The notes beneath the pieces are model-generated. The model had not been told where the DNA came from, did no database searches, and saw only the letters and a list, made by a program, of their open reading frames with translations. A stretch of 64,000 nucleotides of DNA. Origin: Rhynochetos jubatus. Lineage: Eukaryota > Chordata > Aves > Eurypygiformes > Rhynochetidae. Both the position numbers and the translations under genes were made by a program. Where the stretch lies: positions 20,142,774-20,206,773 of the forward strand of contig CM050664.1 of NCBI GenBank assembly GCA_027574665.1. Reading direction: 5' to 3'. Shown here piece by piece: positions 39,611 through 52,170 of this stretch. The number at the start of each line of letters is the position of its first letter. The stretch's first letter is position 1.

Positions 39611-42600
39611 AGAGATGGAGAAACGACATATGTTACTTGTTTCTAAACCCCTCAGAAAATAATTTGTTATGAAGCATAAGCAGAAACAAACTACCCAGAG
39701 GATACTCAAACTTCTGTTCCAGCACCATCTCCCAGCTTAGACCTCCTTCACACTCATCCTTCAGATTCTGGATTTCCTTTCGTCCTTTGTCTTTTAGCAC
39801 CTGGTGAGTAATTCCCCTAATAAATCTATTGACAGAAACTATATTTTTCACTCTGGAGGAAAACAATAAGCAATCCAGCCCTAATTATAGATGCAAAACT
39901 TATGACCACAGCGCTCAGCATCAGGGAAACAATCCATCAATACACCATTCCCTTCAACAGCACTGATTAGGCTCGTTGAGCAAAATCCCATTGCGACGGC
40001 AAACTTCCTGCGAAGACAGCAAGCTGGCAGAACCCCCCCAGTTTTACACAGAAGAGGAGCATATTGACACGTGCGCTCATATTGCTCAGCCAGAATGGAA
40101 ACCTTGACATATTGCCTCGTTGCCCTTCCCAGGCTTACCAGAAAAGACAGAGCATGGCAGCACCGTTAGTAGGAAAGGACAGAAAGGGATGGTTGGATTA
40201 TTCACCCTCCCCTTTCTGATACCGCAGGGATGGAGCAGAAGACAGAGGGCAGAATAGACGTTTTAGCTAAATACCCTGAAGCCCTGCATTCTGCCCCTGC
40301 CTGTCCAGGAAGGAAAACCAAGCCAAGACCCACCTGCACCATCAGGCTGTACAAATTTTAATGTATATTAGCCGCTGATAAGATTATCAGAGCCAGAAAT
40401 GCTTCCCTCAATTTTCTGATTACTGAGCTTATCTCTCCCAGCTCAGCCCATCACAGATGGCTGGGGATAAAGCCAGCATGCCAGATAATTCCAGGAATGT
40501 GAATAAAAGGTACTGGGATGAGGTGCAGGCTTCAATTCCCACCTACTTCTAGCAGGAAAACACTCATTATACCTCCCGTTTCCCATGTCTGCTGCAGCCT
40601 GGATGTGTTTGCTGTTTAAGAGTTTTGTGCTGCTTTCTGGACTTCATGTGGACAGCATTTCAAGATGGAACGGCTGGTAAATATGTTATTTATCACAGGC
40701 TAAAGGGGCTCAGCCTTGAGTCCAACTGCCACCTGCTCACCGACACGAGCAGATAAATCACGGATGCTTTCTCGGGAAAGAAGGGGGGATGGAGGGGGTG
40801 GGCGAGGAATCTGTTGTTGTGATCTGGGGTCTCTTGTGTTGGCTGCATAGAGAGGAAAAAATGGAGTGTGTAATGGGAAAAGGAGATGGGGGAGTGAATG
40901 CACACACGCTCAAGCGAATGCTGCCGTGGAAAGCATCAGCGCAGGTCTCGCCTGATACACAGCGGTGACAAATTAGTGCCAGGTACGCTCAGTAGCAGTG
41001 TGATGAGATTCTGCTGGGCTTCTAAGAATAAGTTGTTGAAGGAGAATGAGGATGGAAAGGCACGGGGACTGTAAGGGCATTTTATGTCATTTCTGTGTCC
41101 TCCCAATTTTCAAGCGCCAAAACTACCTGGACTGAAAATCTGATGTGCCTGAGGTGAGAAGGCAGAGGACAGCGCGGTGATATCTTTACATGTGAAACTG
41201 GCTTGAGCAGTTAAATGTTCATACTTCCCAAAACTAGGATTAAAACTGCCGGAGAGTTTCAAGTTCAGGCCAAGGCACAACTTTGTGCCACAGCAAATTA
41301 TTGTCATTAAAATCTCACTAATCATTTATGAAAACAAAAAGAAAGTAAAACAATTAAGGTATTAAATATTTCATTCAAAATATGCTGCTTCTTTCCTTTA
41401 ATTGTTAGGGTTTCAGTGAGGAAACCATCCCTCCCTGCCAATCTCACAGAAGATACTAAAAATGCCATTTACGTCTCTTCCAGGGCAAAAAGAAAGTTAG
41501 TTGAGATAAGAGGGAGTGGCATGTTGCTGGGATTCAGTTCTGCTTTTCTGAAGGCAGCCCAGCACAGGCAAGCAGGTCTTCATGAAACAAGAATGAAGGG
41601 GGGAAAGAAAAAAAAAAAGAAATCCATTAACAAAACCTTCCTCTTGCTTGCAGTTTTGCCTGCTGGACAGCCCAAGCAGAACACAATCTCAGCAGCCTCT
41701 AGTCAGACCTGGCATGTTCGTCCCAGCGTAACGCTGCCTCTGACACTGCCACCGCCCGCTCCGCCGCGACGCAGTCCAGGCAGAAAGCAGAGAGAAAAGA
41801 AAAGCAGCAGAACTGACTGAGGAAAAGAAGCATCAGGAAGGCAGGAACAGAAGAAATACAAACCCATATTCTAGAGAATTTTCAGCACGCTGTGCAAGCC
41901 TGAGGAGTGGAGAGGTTACCGAGCCCGTTCCCTCTGACACCACCTCTCGGGACAGGTCTGGGGACTGGCTGATAAACATGAGGCATCTAAGGGCGGTGGC
42001 AGTTTGTCCCTTCCCATCCTCTCGGTACCAGTGGCAAGGAATGGCCTCAAGAAGGGATAAGGAGCAGAACAGCCAACCTCCTCTTGCTGTTTTCTCTGCC
42101 AAATTCCCATCACATCCCTTCTCCTCAAATAATTTCCAGCCCTACTCTCTCATTCACCAGATGCACTTTCGGCAGCCATTTTCTGCTTTCTGGACTAACT
42201 CAATATTCCTGTCCAAACTATTCCAATTTTTATCAATAATTTTATATAACTGGCTGTGTTAAACTTTTATTACTTTGAATACATTAAACGAGAAGCCATT
42301 ACCCAGCAGAGAAGGGAAAAGGGCTGCTCAAATCACAGCTCATTGCTGTATTCCCCCATTCAGTACCAAATGACCTAGGTCAGGCTGGGATCCTTTAGCT
42401 TGCTTTTATGTTGCTTTGGCTCTTCTAACTAGCACTGAGAGCAGAGAGAGAACATTGTCCTCAAATACAGCGTTGCATCTCTTGTCCTGAAAACCGCAAA
42501 GAGGGACTTGAGTACCTACAACTTCTGCAGGAGCTTCAGGGTTAATCTCACCCAGGATCAGACCCCAGCAGTATCCCCGCTGTACAGAACACATCAGCAA

Positions 42601-43548
42601 CTCGGAAAGAAAACAAAAAAGACTTAAAATAATACCTGAAGTTATCCAAGGTTTTTTATGACGCTAGAAAAGGCAGAATAATGAGTGATGTCAGAGCCCG
42701 TGACTTGTGAACAAAACACAAACAGGCACTTAACATTTTGATTATGTGATGTTCTTAGAATATACCGGAGCCTCTTGCTCTCAATGTAAAATGATCCTGT
42801 TTATCCCAAACCTTTTCTACGGTCTTTCATTTCACAGGCCTGAATTTCAGCCCAGCTTTATTGCTCTCCACAGAGAGTGATCAGCATGCATCCAGTACAC
42901 AGAGTCATTTTAGAATGTTCGCTTCCACAAGTACCCCGAAAGATGACATGCAAATACTTTTTCCCCAATAAGTACTGTCATCCTTATTTACAAACTGTGA
43001 AAGAGAGGAAGGAAGAATATGGATAGATTTTCGTCTAGTGTTTAATGAAATGGAACACTCTTCTTCTTGCAGCCTTACTTTTAAACCTGCCCAGACAGGC
43101 TTTCAAGATGGTGGTTCTCCTCCAAGTGTTAATGACATAGCAAACACCCACAGCAGTGTAAGAAATACACTCCTGGCTGGTTCTCTCTTCTGTAGGATTT
43201 ATTTAGAGATATATGAGATGACAGGAGAAACATAAAATTATAAATTTATCTCCTGACAGCTAAAAGAAACAAAACTTTACTTCAGAGAGCTGATTTCCTT
43301 GGTGTATTTCTGGCATTTGTCATTGCTGACCCATATTTGTCCCCTCCAAAACAAGCACGGAGCCACTGCGATGCCACGGACCTGCTGTCCCTCCCACTTG
43401 ATTCCAGCCAGCTTTGGCATTCGTGAAGTCAAGCCTTTCCAAAGCATCCTACGGAGCACTGCTGTCCACACCCCACCTTCAAAATGAGACATCACAGCAC
43501 CTGAACTTCCACATCAAAAAAGTCCCCCTTGAACACCTGAAAATTTTC

Positions 43549-43621
43549 ACCCAGACTCTACTGTCCCCAGGCTCCTGACTTACAGGAATCTGTATCCCTA
43601 ATTCAGCTATCAAGACAATGC
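43549..43621 (+). repeat. 73-bp direct duplication, copy B
   Basis: Second copy of 39538-39610, same strand, 4.0 kb away in the same intron. Similarity stops sharply after CAAGACAATGC. Confidence 0.85.
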
Positions 43622-45939
43622 CCAACACAATGACCAAATCGTGGTTCAGGTGCCTCATTCTGGGTGGGAAAGGACTCAAAATCTGGAGTATTCCAACTCA
43701 CTGCTAAAGTCAGGGTTTGCATGTTGAAAGAGAGAGGCCGGTTTATCCGCTCACATCATGTACACGTATTTCACAGAACACATGCTGGAGACATACAGTT
43801 ATTATTTGAATAATGAGTGCATTTTAGCGAGGGGCTGATACAGCAATCTTATCCTGATGAAGTGTGTCTGCACGTCATTCAGCATTCTTGGAATTGTAAA
43901 AAGCAGGAAATGCTGAATCCATTATAAATGTCTAAAGGTTTATTTAACAATGGGCTGATGCAACATCCTCTGAAAGGCCTTCCTCAGAAAAAGAGCTGAT
44001 TTTAAAAGGCAGAGATAAATAGGAACTGAATTGCATGGAAGGTGAATTGAGAGGTTGTGTTTGACTACAAGTCTCAACACAATTCAAGAAGCTATTTAAA
44101 TACATAAATATTTAAATGTATGAAAACCAAGCAGACTTGGAAGAGTGTAGACTAAAATAGACAAGAACAGAGAAATGGGACCCTGAGTATGACCCATATG
44201 CTGAGGTTTGAAAACAGGCAAACTGCTGTTCCCCGGGCGTGATTCCAGTGATGCTATCTGTGCTTCTCTCCAAAGGCCGCAGAGTGCCTCTCTTCCCACA
44301 GAGTGGCATGGCATGCTTCGTGACCTCCTGTTGTCTATAACATTACAAATCTGGGTCAGGACAGAAATCAAACATATGTGAACACCAGTAAGCTTAATTT
44401 GGGTGTCCAGCAGTACTACAAAGTAGCAGACACCATGCTGAGCACTTCCGCGGCTCATTCTCCTCAGCACAAGCAGCATCACCTCTCCGTCCGCCCAGCC
44501 CACTGACGTGCGGAAGGGCTGTTCCCCTAAAACACCTGCAGAGAAGCGCACGTGGGGAGAACTAAACCGCACCACGTTTCCTAGTGAACTTCACTCCTCT
44601 TCAAAGAAATAGGACAATACTTGCAGAACAAAATATTGCTTGCCATTTAGAATCAGGCTAAGCAGCTCAGGATTAGTTGGTACATTTTCTTGGGGAAATT
44701 AATCCTTGATGCTATTGTGAAGCAAAAGCAATAAAGCCAAAGAAAATCCAATATTCAATAAAAAGTGGTTTAGAACTACCTATTTCCCACTTGGTTGAAG
44801 CAAGTAATATTTTTTTTTTCCTCTTTGGAGACAAAGGCTAGCTGGATCTGAGTTGCCAGTCTCTAAGGGTTACCCAGTCTGTAACAAACCTGGCGTGCTT
44901 TTATCACTGAGAAGACAGGGCTAGAAGCAACCTTCCAGCAAACAGTTTCCTAAAATCGCACTCATGCATATATATTATTGTAGATACACACAAACTGGAA
45001 AACGGACATATGCTGACTTCTGCTTCTCTCCGATACAGTATGGATTGTGGGTTTTCTCCTCCTGTTGCAGGAAAAAGAGAGCAATTTTTCAAGTTTATAC
45101 CAAATGTCATTCTATTTCATTTCCAAATATAATCTCCCAGAGAGAAGGTTCGCTTGCCCTATTTCCAATCTCTAAAGTTAATACACAAATTTATATTCCT
45201 TTCTCCCACTCGCTCTCCTAAATTAAGAGGTGTAATTACTAGGAACGCTTGCTACAAACGAATAAAGTGCCAAGGGAGAAGGAGCTGTCACCACTGGACA
45301 TCTGCAGCAGCCACCCTCCTCTCTCCCCCATTCCCCGCGGAACATGCTTATGAGGCAGTTTCTATCTTTCCTATTAGCAGGGGCAGCTCACACACAGGAG
45401 CAGACGCCAACCCCTCCCTCTCCAGGCAGGGCAATCATAAGGAACAAAATTACAAAATTAACTTCAGCCTGCCCAGGAGCCACGGGTGCTTGCGAGGATC
45501 ATTCCTCCCAGATTCACCTCTCGCCCCTCCCTGGCTCTGCCGACCTCTAGGGCAACATCAGGTTTCCTTAATGACAGCGGAGAAACTCAGATCTGTGATC
45601 TAAAAATTCAGCCCCAGTCTCATCCCTCTCCCCATCTCCAGCACCCTCTCAAAAGGAAGATTGATTATTATAATCAGACTTAGCTCTGACACAGCATTTG
45701 CATTTTCAAAGCACAGCATAGTCATTAACTAATTCATCTACCCCAAGGGAGCCCTAACGAGCTTTCACCTCTCTCCCCTCTGATTCCCAATCTGCAGGCA
45801 GCCCAAAGCTTTTCTTCAAACACCTCCCCTCTACCCTGTGCTGCACAAGCACAACTTGGTGCAACTCCAGGCAAGCTCAGTGAGCCAAATTCAGCCCTGC
45901 TGCAAAGGAACGCAGCTCTGCTGCTAGCAGCTGAAGAGG

Positions 45940-46385
45940 AGGAATGCACCACCCCCCCCACCCCCCCCATTAAAACCAGCTACCAAAGGTTCCCAGATGT
46001 AATCACAATGGTATAGGGTATTGAAGGAGACAGTTTCTGTTCTGCAAAATAAGGCCAGTGCCACAGGGGTGCCAAAATTACCATGCTCCCGTTTGAGCAG
46101 CACCAACCTGAGCTGCATGCCCAGCCACAAGCATATGAAGAAGGCCATGAAGCATGCATCATCGCACCCCCCAAACCCCCAGCCTCCTCCCACACAATCC
46201 ATACCCCACCTTCTTCCCCAAACACCTACCACACACCTTTGCCCCAGGACTCAGCCTCCTGCCCCTGTGCCCTCTTCTCACACCCCAGCGCTGCCAGATG
46301 CCGACCCTCCCCACTCACCCACCTCTCTGCTCATCTCCACACCCTGCCCCAGCAGAACCACCGAGCCCCCACCCGCAGGTGCTCT
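45940..46385 (+). repeat. C-rich, G-poor strand-asymmetric block
   Basis: Begins with CCACCCCCCCCACCCCCCCC (within 45949-45968). Between about 46160 and 46385 there is a long cytosine-rich stretch with frequent CCC, CCTCC and CACCC and very little G. All three plus-strand frames stay open for over 250 bp, which reflects scarcity of TAA/TAG/TGA in such composition and is no sign of coding. The minus strand (sense for MAD1L1) is G-rich. Confidence 0.7.
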
Positions 46386-49300
46386 GCACAACAGCAATTG
46401 TTGATGAGCAATAATGTCTAATTGGAAGTGCTTAACCTGTACTCAGATGATCCATTTCAAATATTCCTGTCTGGAATACTTAAGAGGGGAAAAAAAAAAA
46501 AAATTAGGAAAATATGTCTTTCTCTCTTGCTTTTTAATCTGCAGCAAATAGGGCTGTTAGTTAGGTGATAATGTGACAGTACTGGTACCATTACCCTGCA
46601 GCGAGGCACTGAGGACCAAGACTTGGTATCACGACCGGGGGTGCAGAAAGGTGTGCAAACCCCTTGACTGCTCCAGCTCACCCCCATTCAGTGGAACACA
46701 TGGGGCCCTTTTTACCCATGTGGTATGTACAGAACCATGCACTGGCTCTGGAAGGAGCGTGTCCTGTCTGAAGGACAGATGCTCTGCTTGATGCTACAGC
46801 AGATCTGCAGGCAACTGCCCTGCCATCAGCACAGACCCCGTGTCAACCACCAGTAATGTGCACCATCAGTCAGCACGTGGGCACCGACATGGGACGGTTC
46901 TGACAGTTTTGTCTTCTGGAGCATTGTTCCCTGCTTTACACTGTATTTCCTTCCTGCCTGCCTTCTGGGAAGGGTGTGAGAAGTGACAGTTTGGAAATAA
47001 GCACTACTGGACATTTCAGCAGGATGGAAGCTTGGTCAGACCTCAAGATGAACAAAACTGGATAGTTGAGGGGAAGAGGGAAAAATATCCGTGCAAGAGA
47101 CCCAGCAAGAAAGGGAACTGGAGATGTTCATTCAAACCGAAGAGTTTATTCAAGTGTTACTACATATTTCAACTCTTGGTTACAGCGGAAGGAGCAGAGG
47201 AGGAACCTCCTCCTCTCCACACTGCTGCGGCCCTGTCCCCACGCTCCCAGGCACTGCTGCACAGTGATGGCAAAATCCTTGACAGCTTCACATCCAGAAA
47301 TCCTCCCTTTGCTCTAACAGCTCGTTCTGAAGGATCACCTCATTCCCATGTCCGTTCAGCTCAGAGCCTCTCTGCTGTTATCAGCCTCGCTCCACCACTC
47401 TCACCAGCACAGCTGACTGTTGCCTTTAATTACTACCGAAAGCCCCTGCCACCAGGGAGAGCAAAACAGCTGGTGTCCACGGAGAGAAAGGAACAACGAG
47501 TAATTAGCCTTAAGTGGCTGACACCTCCTACCCATTAGTCCTGGTTGGAACAGCAAAGCACAGAGTAACAGTTTCTTCAAGGGAACCTGTGGAGGTGTCG
47601 GTCTGCCTGTGCCACAGCCCTGTCCGGAGCAGCCACGTCACCCGTGCAACGGCATTGGATGCTCTCAAGAGCAGCATCACACAGGTCACTTCTTTCAGGC
47701 AGGAGTAGGCACTTCTGCTAGAAGCAAGTCTTCTAGCAGCTGTAATTCAGAGGCAAAGCATCAAATAAATCTGCAGAGATGTCATACCTCCTCCATACAA
47801 AGCTTGAATACAGTTTCTTTCCTGAAATATACCCTCGAGAAGTTTCCAGAGCATTCAGTCAACAAATTCTCATTAAATAGTAGCTTGTAATCCCACCTCA
47901 CACACCCCCACCAGTTTTCTTGCTGAAAAATCATCACATAATAAACAGAGCAGAATCTATGCGTTTCACCGACCACCTACAAGGAAGATCAAAGGGGAAA
48001 GCCAAGAGGAATCTAACATTCATTTTTGTTCCTTCGTCTCCTAACATAAATACAGTGGAATCAATCTCTGCTTAATACTGTAAGAGAGCGCAGGAGCCTT
48101 CACTGAGTGCGAGGCTTGAAAATTGAACTTAATCCTCTTGCTCTGATGCACGTGGAACAACCCACAGCTTGTACTTCAACACGCTTTTAAGAACAGTTCT
48201 CGCTCCCACTGCATCTCCAGCCCAATTTTGCAGTTCACTACGGCTGGGAGCACTGTTTTCTGGCACGTCTGGGCAGAGAGAGGGAGGGTGAGTGGAGGCC
48301 AGCAGGCTTCATGCTCAAGGTGCCTTCTGAACGCGCAGGAATGGGACATACGAGGATGGGGCAGGGGATCCAGCTATGGGAAAGCAGCAGCTCTCCTGGC
48401 AGAGCCTCCCAGCTGCCTTCTAGAAAGTGGTAGATGCTTGAAGGAGTCTCGTTCCCCAAACCCTTCCCCAAAGAACAGGTTAAGATTTAAGGGCTAAGAA
48501 AAGCAGAATTAAGGTTTTCTAGCTAAATGACACATCCTGAGGCCTTCCTGCACCAACAAGCAGGGGGCTTTTCATGTATAAGAAGTGAGGAATCTCCCTC
48601 CTGGTGCCAAAAAGCAAAGGTTACAGGACCCTGCCAAGACTTCTCTGCCCATTTTAGCCTTTTGGGATTACGCTGTGGTCCCCTTCAGCTGCCAGCAAGC
48701 AATCACAGAATGAAAAGCAAAACGCAATTCCCTCTCAAATACTGTATGTTCGGTTCTGGTGCCAAAACAGAAACCTGGCATTTTAACCTTAGGTGAACAT
48801 GTTCCTGCTGCCACCAACAATAAGCTCCGAGGTCCAGCTCGGAAGGCAGGGAAGGTGTAATAGATGTGCAGAGGATGACATTAGCACTGAATACAGCATC
48901 AACAGGACAGGGGCTGGCAGGAGCTCGATTTTATACAGCCAGTCTTTAGAGGTTAATGAAATATTCATAAATAAGTTAAAATTCTCCTGACAAGCTAGAT
49001 CCTGTAATACAACAAAGAGTTGTCAGCCTCAATTAAGTGATTCCAAAGAGGCAGGGCACTGCCATTCATTATTTACCAAGAGGTCATAGGAAAAATTCTG
49101 CTCTATGATCATCTTGTCTCTGTGGATAAATTAGGTTTTACAGCTCGTGCTGGAGGATGATGTTGCCCTGACAGAGGGGCTCAGAGAGACCCCAGCCTGC
49201 CACCACTGCCACCTACCCCCAGCATCTAAGAGTCAAAGGCAAAAAACTCTGGGATCGAGCTCTTCTAAGAGTGCTGAGACATAGAAAGATCGAATGCAAA

Positions 49301-51689
49301 ACAAGTAATGTAGCAAGCTGATTAGGCTGTCAGTGCAAGGACTAAGAAAGTCTTGAAAGTTCATGGGTTTTAAGCCTTTGTCTCTCTTTTTGTACACATA
49401 GAGCCAGCCCTGGAGATTAATGATGACTTTGACCCATGCTAACATGACTGTTCAACAGTCCAAGTATTCCTTTCTCCCTCTGGACATACACTGGAAGCAC
49501 ATGTTCCTTCTACAGATTCTCCAAGCTGCCTTTCAGGCAAGGAAGAAAAAAGGAGCAGAAGTTACTGAACCCTGGAGGTAGCCTGGACCTCTCACCCCCT
49601 TTTCCCTACTTCTCATAGGGTTGAACATAGCAGAGAGCCCCTACACCCTCCAAGAAATTGGAGTGTGACTAAATGGAACTACAGGAGTCTGAGGTGGCCC
49701 ATAAACTTCTCACAGACTCTGTGAAGGTCAATGAAGTCTGGAAAAGCACCATACTTGCATGTGTATTATTTGTGCCTTTTGTACCTCAAGGCTGTGGCTA
49801 CTATAAGGCGGCATCTGAGACCATCCCTGTCCCACTCATTTTATTTTACCAAGTAACTCAGTATAACTCAGCAACACGGACAACGTGACCGCTCTAATCA
49901 CAGCACCGCAGTGTCCTCCCCACAGGAAAACGATCCACCGTGCTCCTCTGCTCAATAACAGAAGGGACAGAAGTCCTACCTCTTTCCTTCCCCCAGTTCT
50001 CTTCCCTCAGTTATAGGCCTGCAATTCAAAGGTGTGAGCGCATTGCCAACTCCCAGCCTATTTCCAAGCTGAAGAGTGGAGTGCTCGCTATCATCCTTCT
50101 TCCCAGAAAGCAACCCATTGCGTTTGTCAGCCCTGCGCGGTTTTACAGGCACGAAGGCCTCTCCAACTGGTGGGCCGAGAATTAGATCATCGTCCATACG
50201 TCCCCTCTGCGCTGGAACTGCTGCTCAGTTTTGGGTCAGACTGTTGCCCCCGCAATCCGGCAGTACCTGTCCCACGGGGAGCCCAAAGCGAGGAGCAGCA
50301 GGAAGGCCGCTCTCCACTTGCGGCAGCTATGTTTCTTCTTGTGAACGTCATGTCAGCTGTTACTGCCTTCAGTGAGAAAACAGTCCTGTTGAAACCAAAC
50401 GGTGCTGCAGAGTTCCATAAAACTTCCATGTTAATGGATCCAACAGCAGGTTCATTTGTATAATGGGACTTCTAAACAGACCGTTTATTTCTCTTTAATT
50501 TGAAGCGAACGTACTATTTGATCCCATGTGCCTGGATAGATTTTTAAAACAAAGATAAACCACAAGAATTGACTCACTAAGTCTCTTCTAACCTAATTAA
50601 AATAGCATTGAGATATTAACATGCAGAAGTATAATTTACTGATCCCCTCTCCAGTCTACAGGCAGTTTGTCAGCCCTTGGCTACCAAGATCCCAAAGCGT
50701 CCACCACGCTCTCCAGTTTGCCCGGAGTCACCTGCAGTAGATGCTTCTGATGTCACCACAGTTTTGTCTTGAATGTGAATTTTCCAAGAGGGAATGTGCA
50801 GCAGCTGCAACACAACCAAGCAAGGCAGTTCATCATTTCCTATGCTGTGAGGGGACGGGGTAGGGGGTGGGGTGGGAAATCCTGTCTCTGTTCCTCAGAG
50901 CTCAATATAATCCTACACCGTGGGGAACAGCAAGGACTGATTTTAATGTACTGTTTACAACAAGCACTAGGAAAGCACTCTCACGTAGCAAAAGGAGAAA
51001 AGTACCTCTGAGTACTCCCATCCCTCTGTTCCAGGGTTTACTCTACCTGGAGAACCAACGACCTACAGTAAAAGCTCAGGGAGAAAAGCTGAAACAGGGC
51101 ATCGAAGACTCCTGCACACTAATCCCCCTCCTTCCCACAAATCACATTTCTAAATTAACAGGACCACACGGTAATGTGAAGAATAATACAAACATTGAGA
51201 AGTATATACTGAACAAACAAGCAACAAAAGGCTCTGCTGAAATAAACTACCTGGTAGGGAAAACGATGTCTCAGACATTGGCTGTGGAAACATATTTAAA
51301 ACAAACAAAATTCACTGAAGATCTCAGTCAAAAACTATAAACACACAAACACAATTACTGATAGCACAAAGCAGAGGCTTTATCGTAGAGAAACACAAAT
51401 AGATCAGACGGAAGCAGGTAGCTGAAAGCTGAAGGAACAGCAGCAAAATTGAATGTAGTAGTGCAAGTCCCACAACAGCCAGAACCCCTCCTACCAACAG
51501 CGTCTCCCTCAGGCAGAAACTAGAGAGGAGGACAAAGAGGTGGGTGACAGAGAGGATGAACATCAGCACCACGTGGCAGTGGAAATGGGTAATGTGGTTC
51601 GGAAACAGAAGGGTTGAGCTGCATGGAGGACAGAGAGGTACCTGCCTGTACTAGATGCTCGCGTGGAAGATACTTTGGTACAAGCTACT

Positions 51690-52170
51690 GCTGGAACATC
51701 ACCTGGAATAGTGTGAGCACTCTGGCTATTCATCTTCAAAGGAGACACAGTAAAATGGGAAGAGGTTCTACAAAAAGCTGCAGGATCCATGAGGAGACTG
51801 AAGAGTCAGTTTTAAGAGAAGACTGCAAGAGCTTGATTTGTTTAACCTAGACAAATGAAATGCTGGGAGAGAACAATTGCTCTCTATAAATATGTCACAG
51901 CATAAATATGAGGGAGGAAGAACAGTCACTATAGTTTAAGGAGAACATTAGCACTAGAAAAAAAAACGGATATTAAGTGCACATCTATTTTCAGTTGGAA
52001 CTGGGCAGATTTCAGCTATCAGAGCAGCCTTTCAATGGGACAAACAATCTAGGCCATTCAAGACAAGGCTGATAAATTTATGCACTAAGCTATATGCTGC
52101 AATTGCCTTAGTTACCAAAGCACTGGACTTTATGATCTAAGAGTCCTCTTCCAGTCTTCTGTTACTGTAT
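51690..52170 (+). mobile_element. Ancient CR1/L3-like LINE 3' remnant, plus orientation
   Basis: The segment order matches the old CR1/L3 3' region: GGAATAGTGTGAGCACTCTG, then TTTGTTTAACCTAGACAAAT, then CTCTCTATAAATATGTCACA, then TATCAGAGCAGCCTTTCAAT, then GACAAGGCTGATAAATTTAT, and finally CCTCTTCCAGTCTTCTG at the 3' end. All are highly diverged. No frame is open, and it is antisense to MAD1L1. The boundaries are approximate. Confidence 0.72.

Noticed and set aside
39633-39866. Minus-strand ORF with a Lys/Glu-rich segment (EIQNLKDECEGG), considered as an extra coiled-coil exon
   Set aside because: It does not fit MAD1 between the known neighbouring exons, which already join without missing residues, and it has no clear acceptor.
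44096-44575. 159-codon minus-strand ORF in gene-sense orientation
   Set aside because: MAD1 protein is contiguous across this intron, so no coding exon is expected here, and the translation has no coiled-coil character.
46021-46421. Three overlapping Pro-rich plus-strand ORFs
   Set aside because: All three frames are open because C-rich sequence lacks stop codons; composition explains it.
47032-47538. 168-codon plus-strand ORF
   Set aside because: No family resemblance, low-complexity Ser/Pro/Lys composition, and no promoter or splice evidence.
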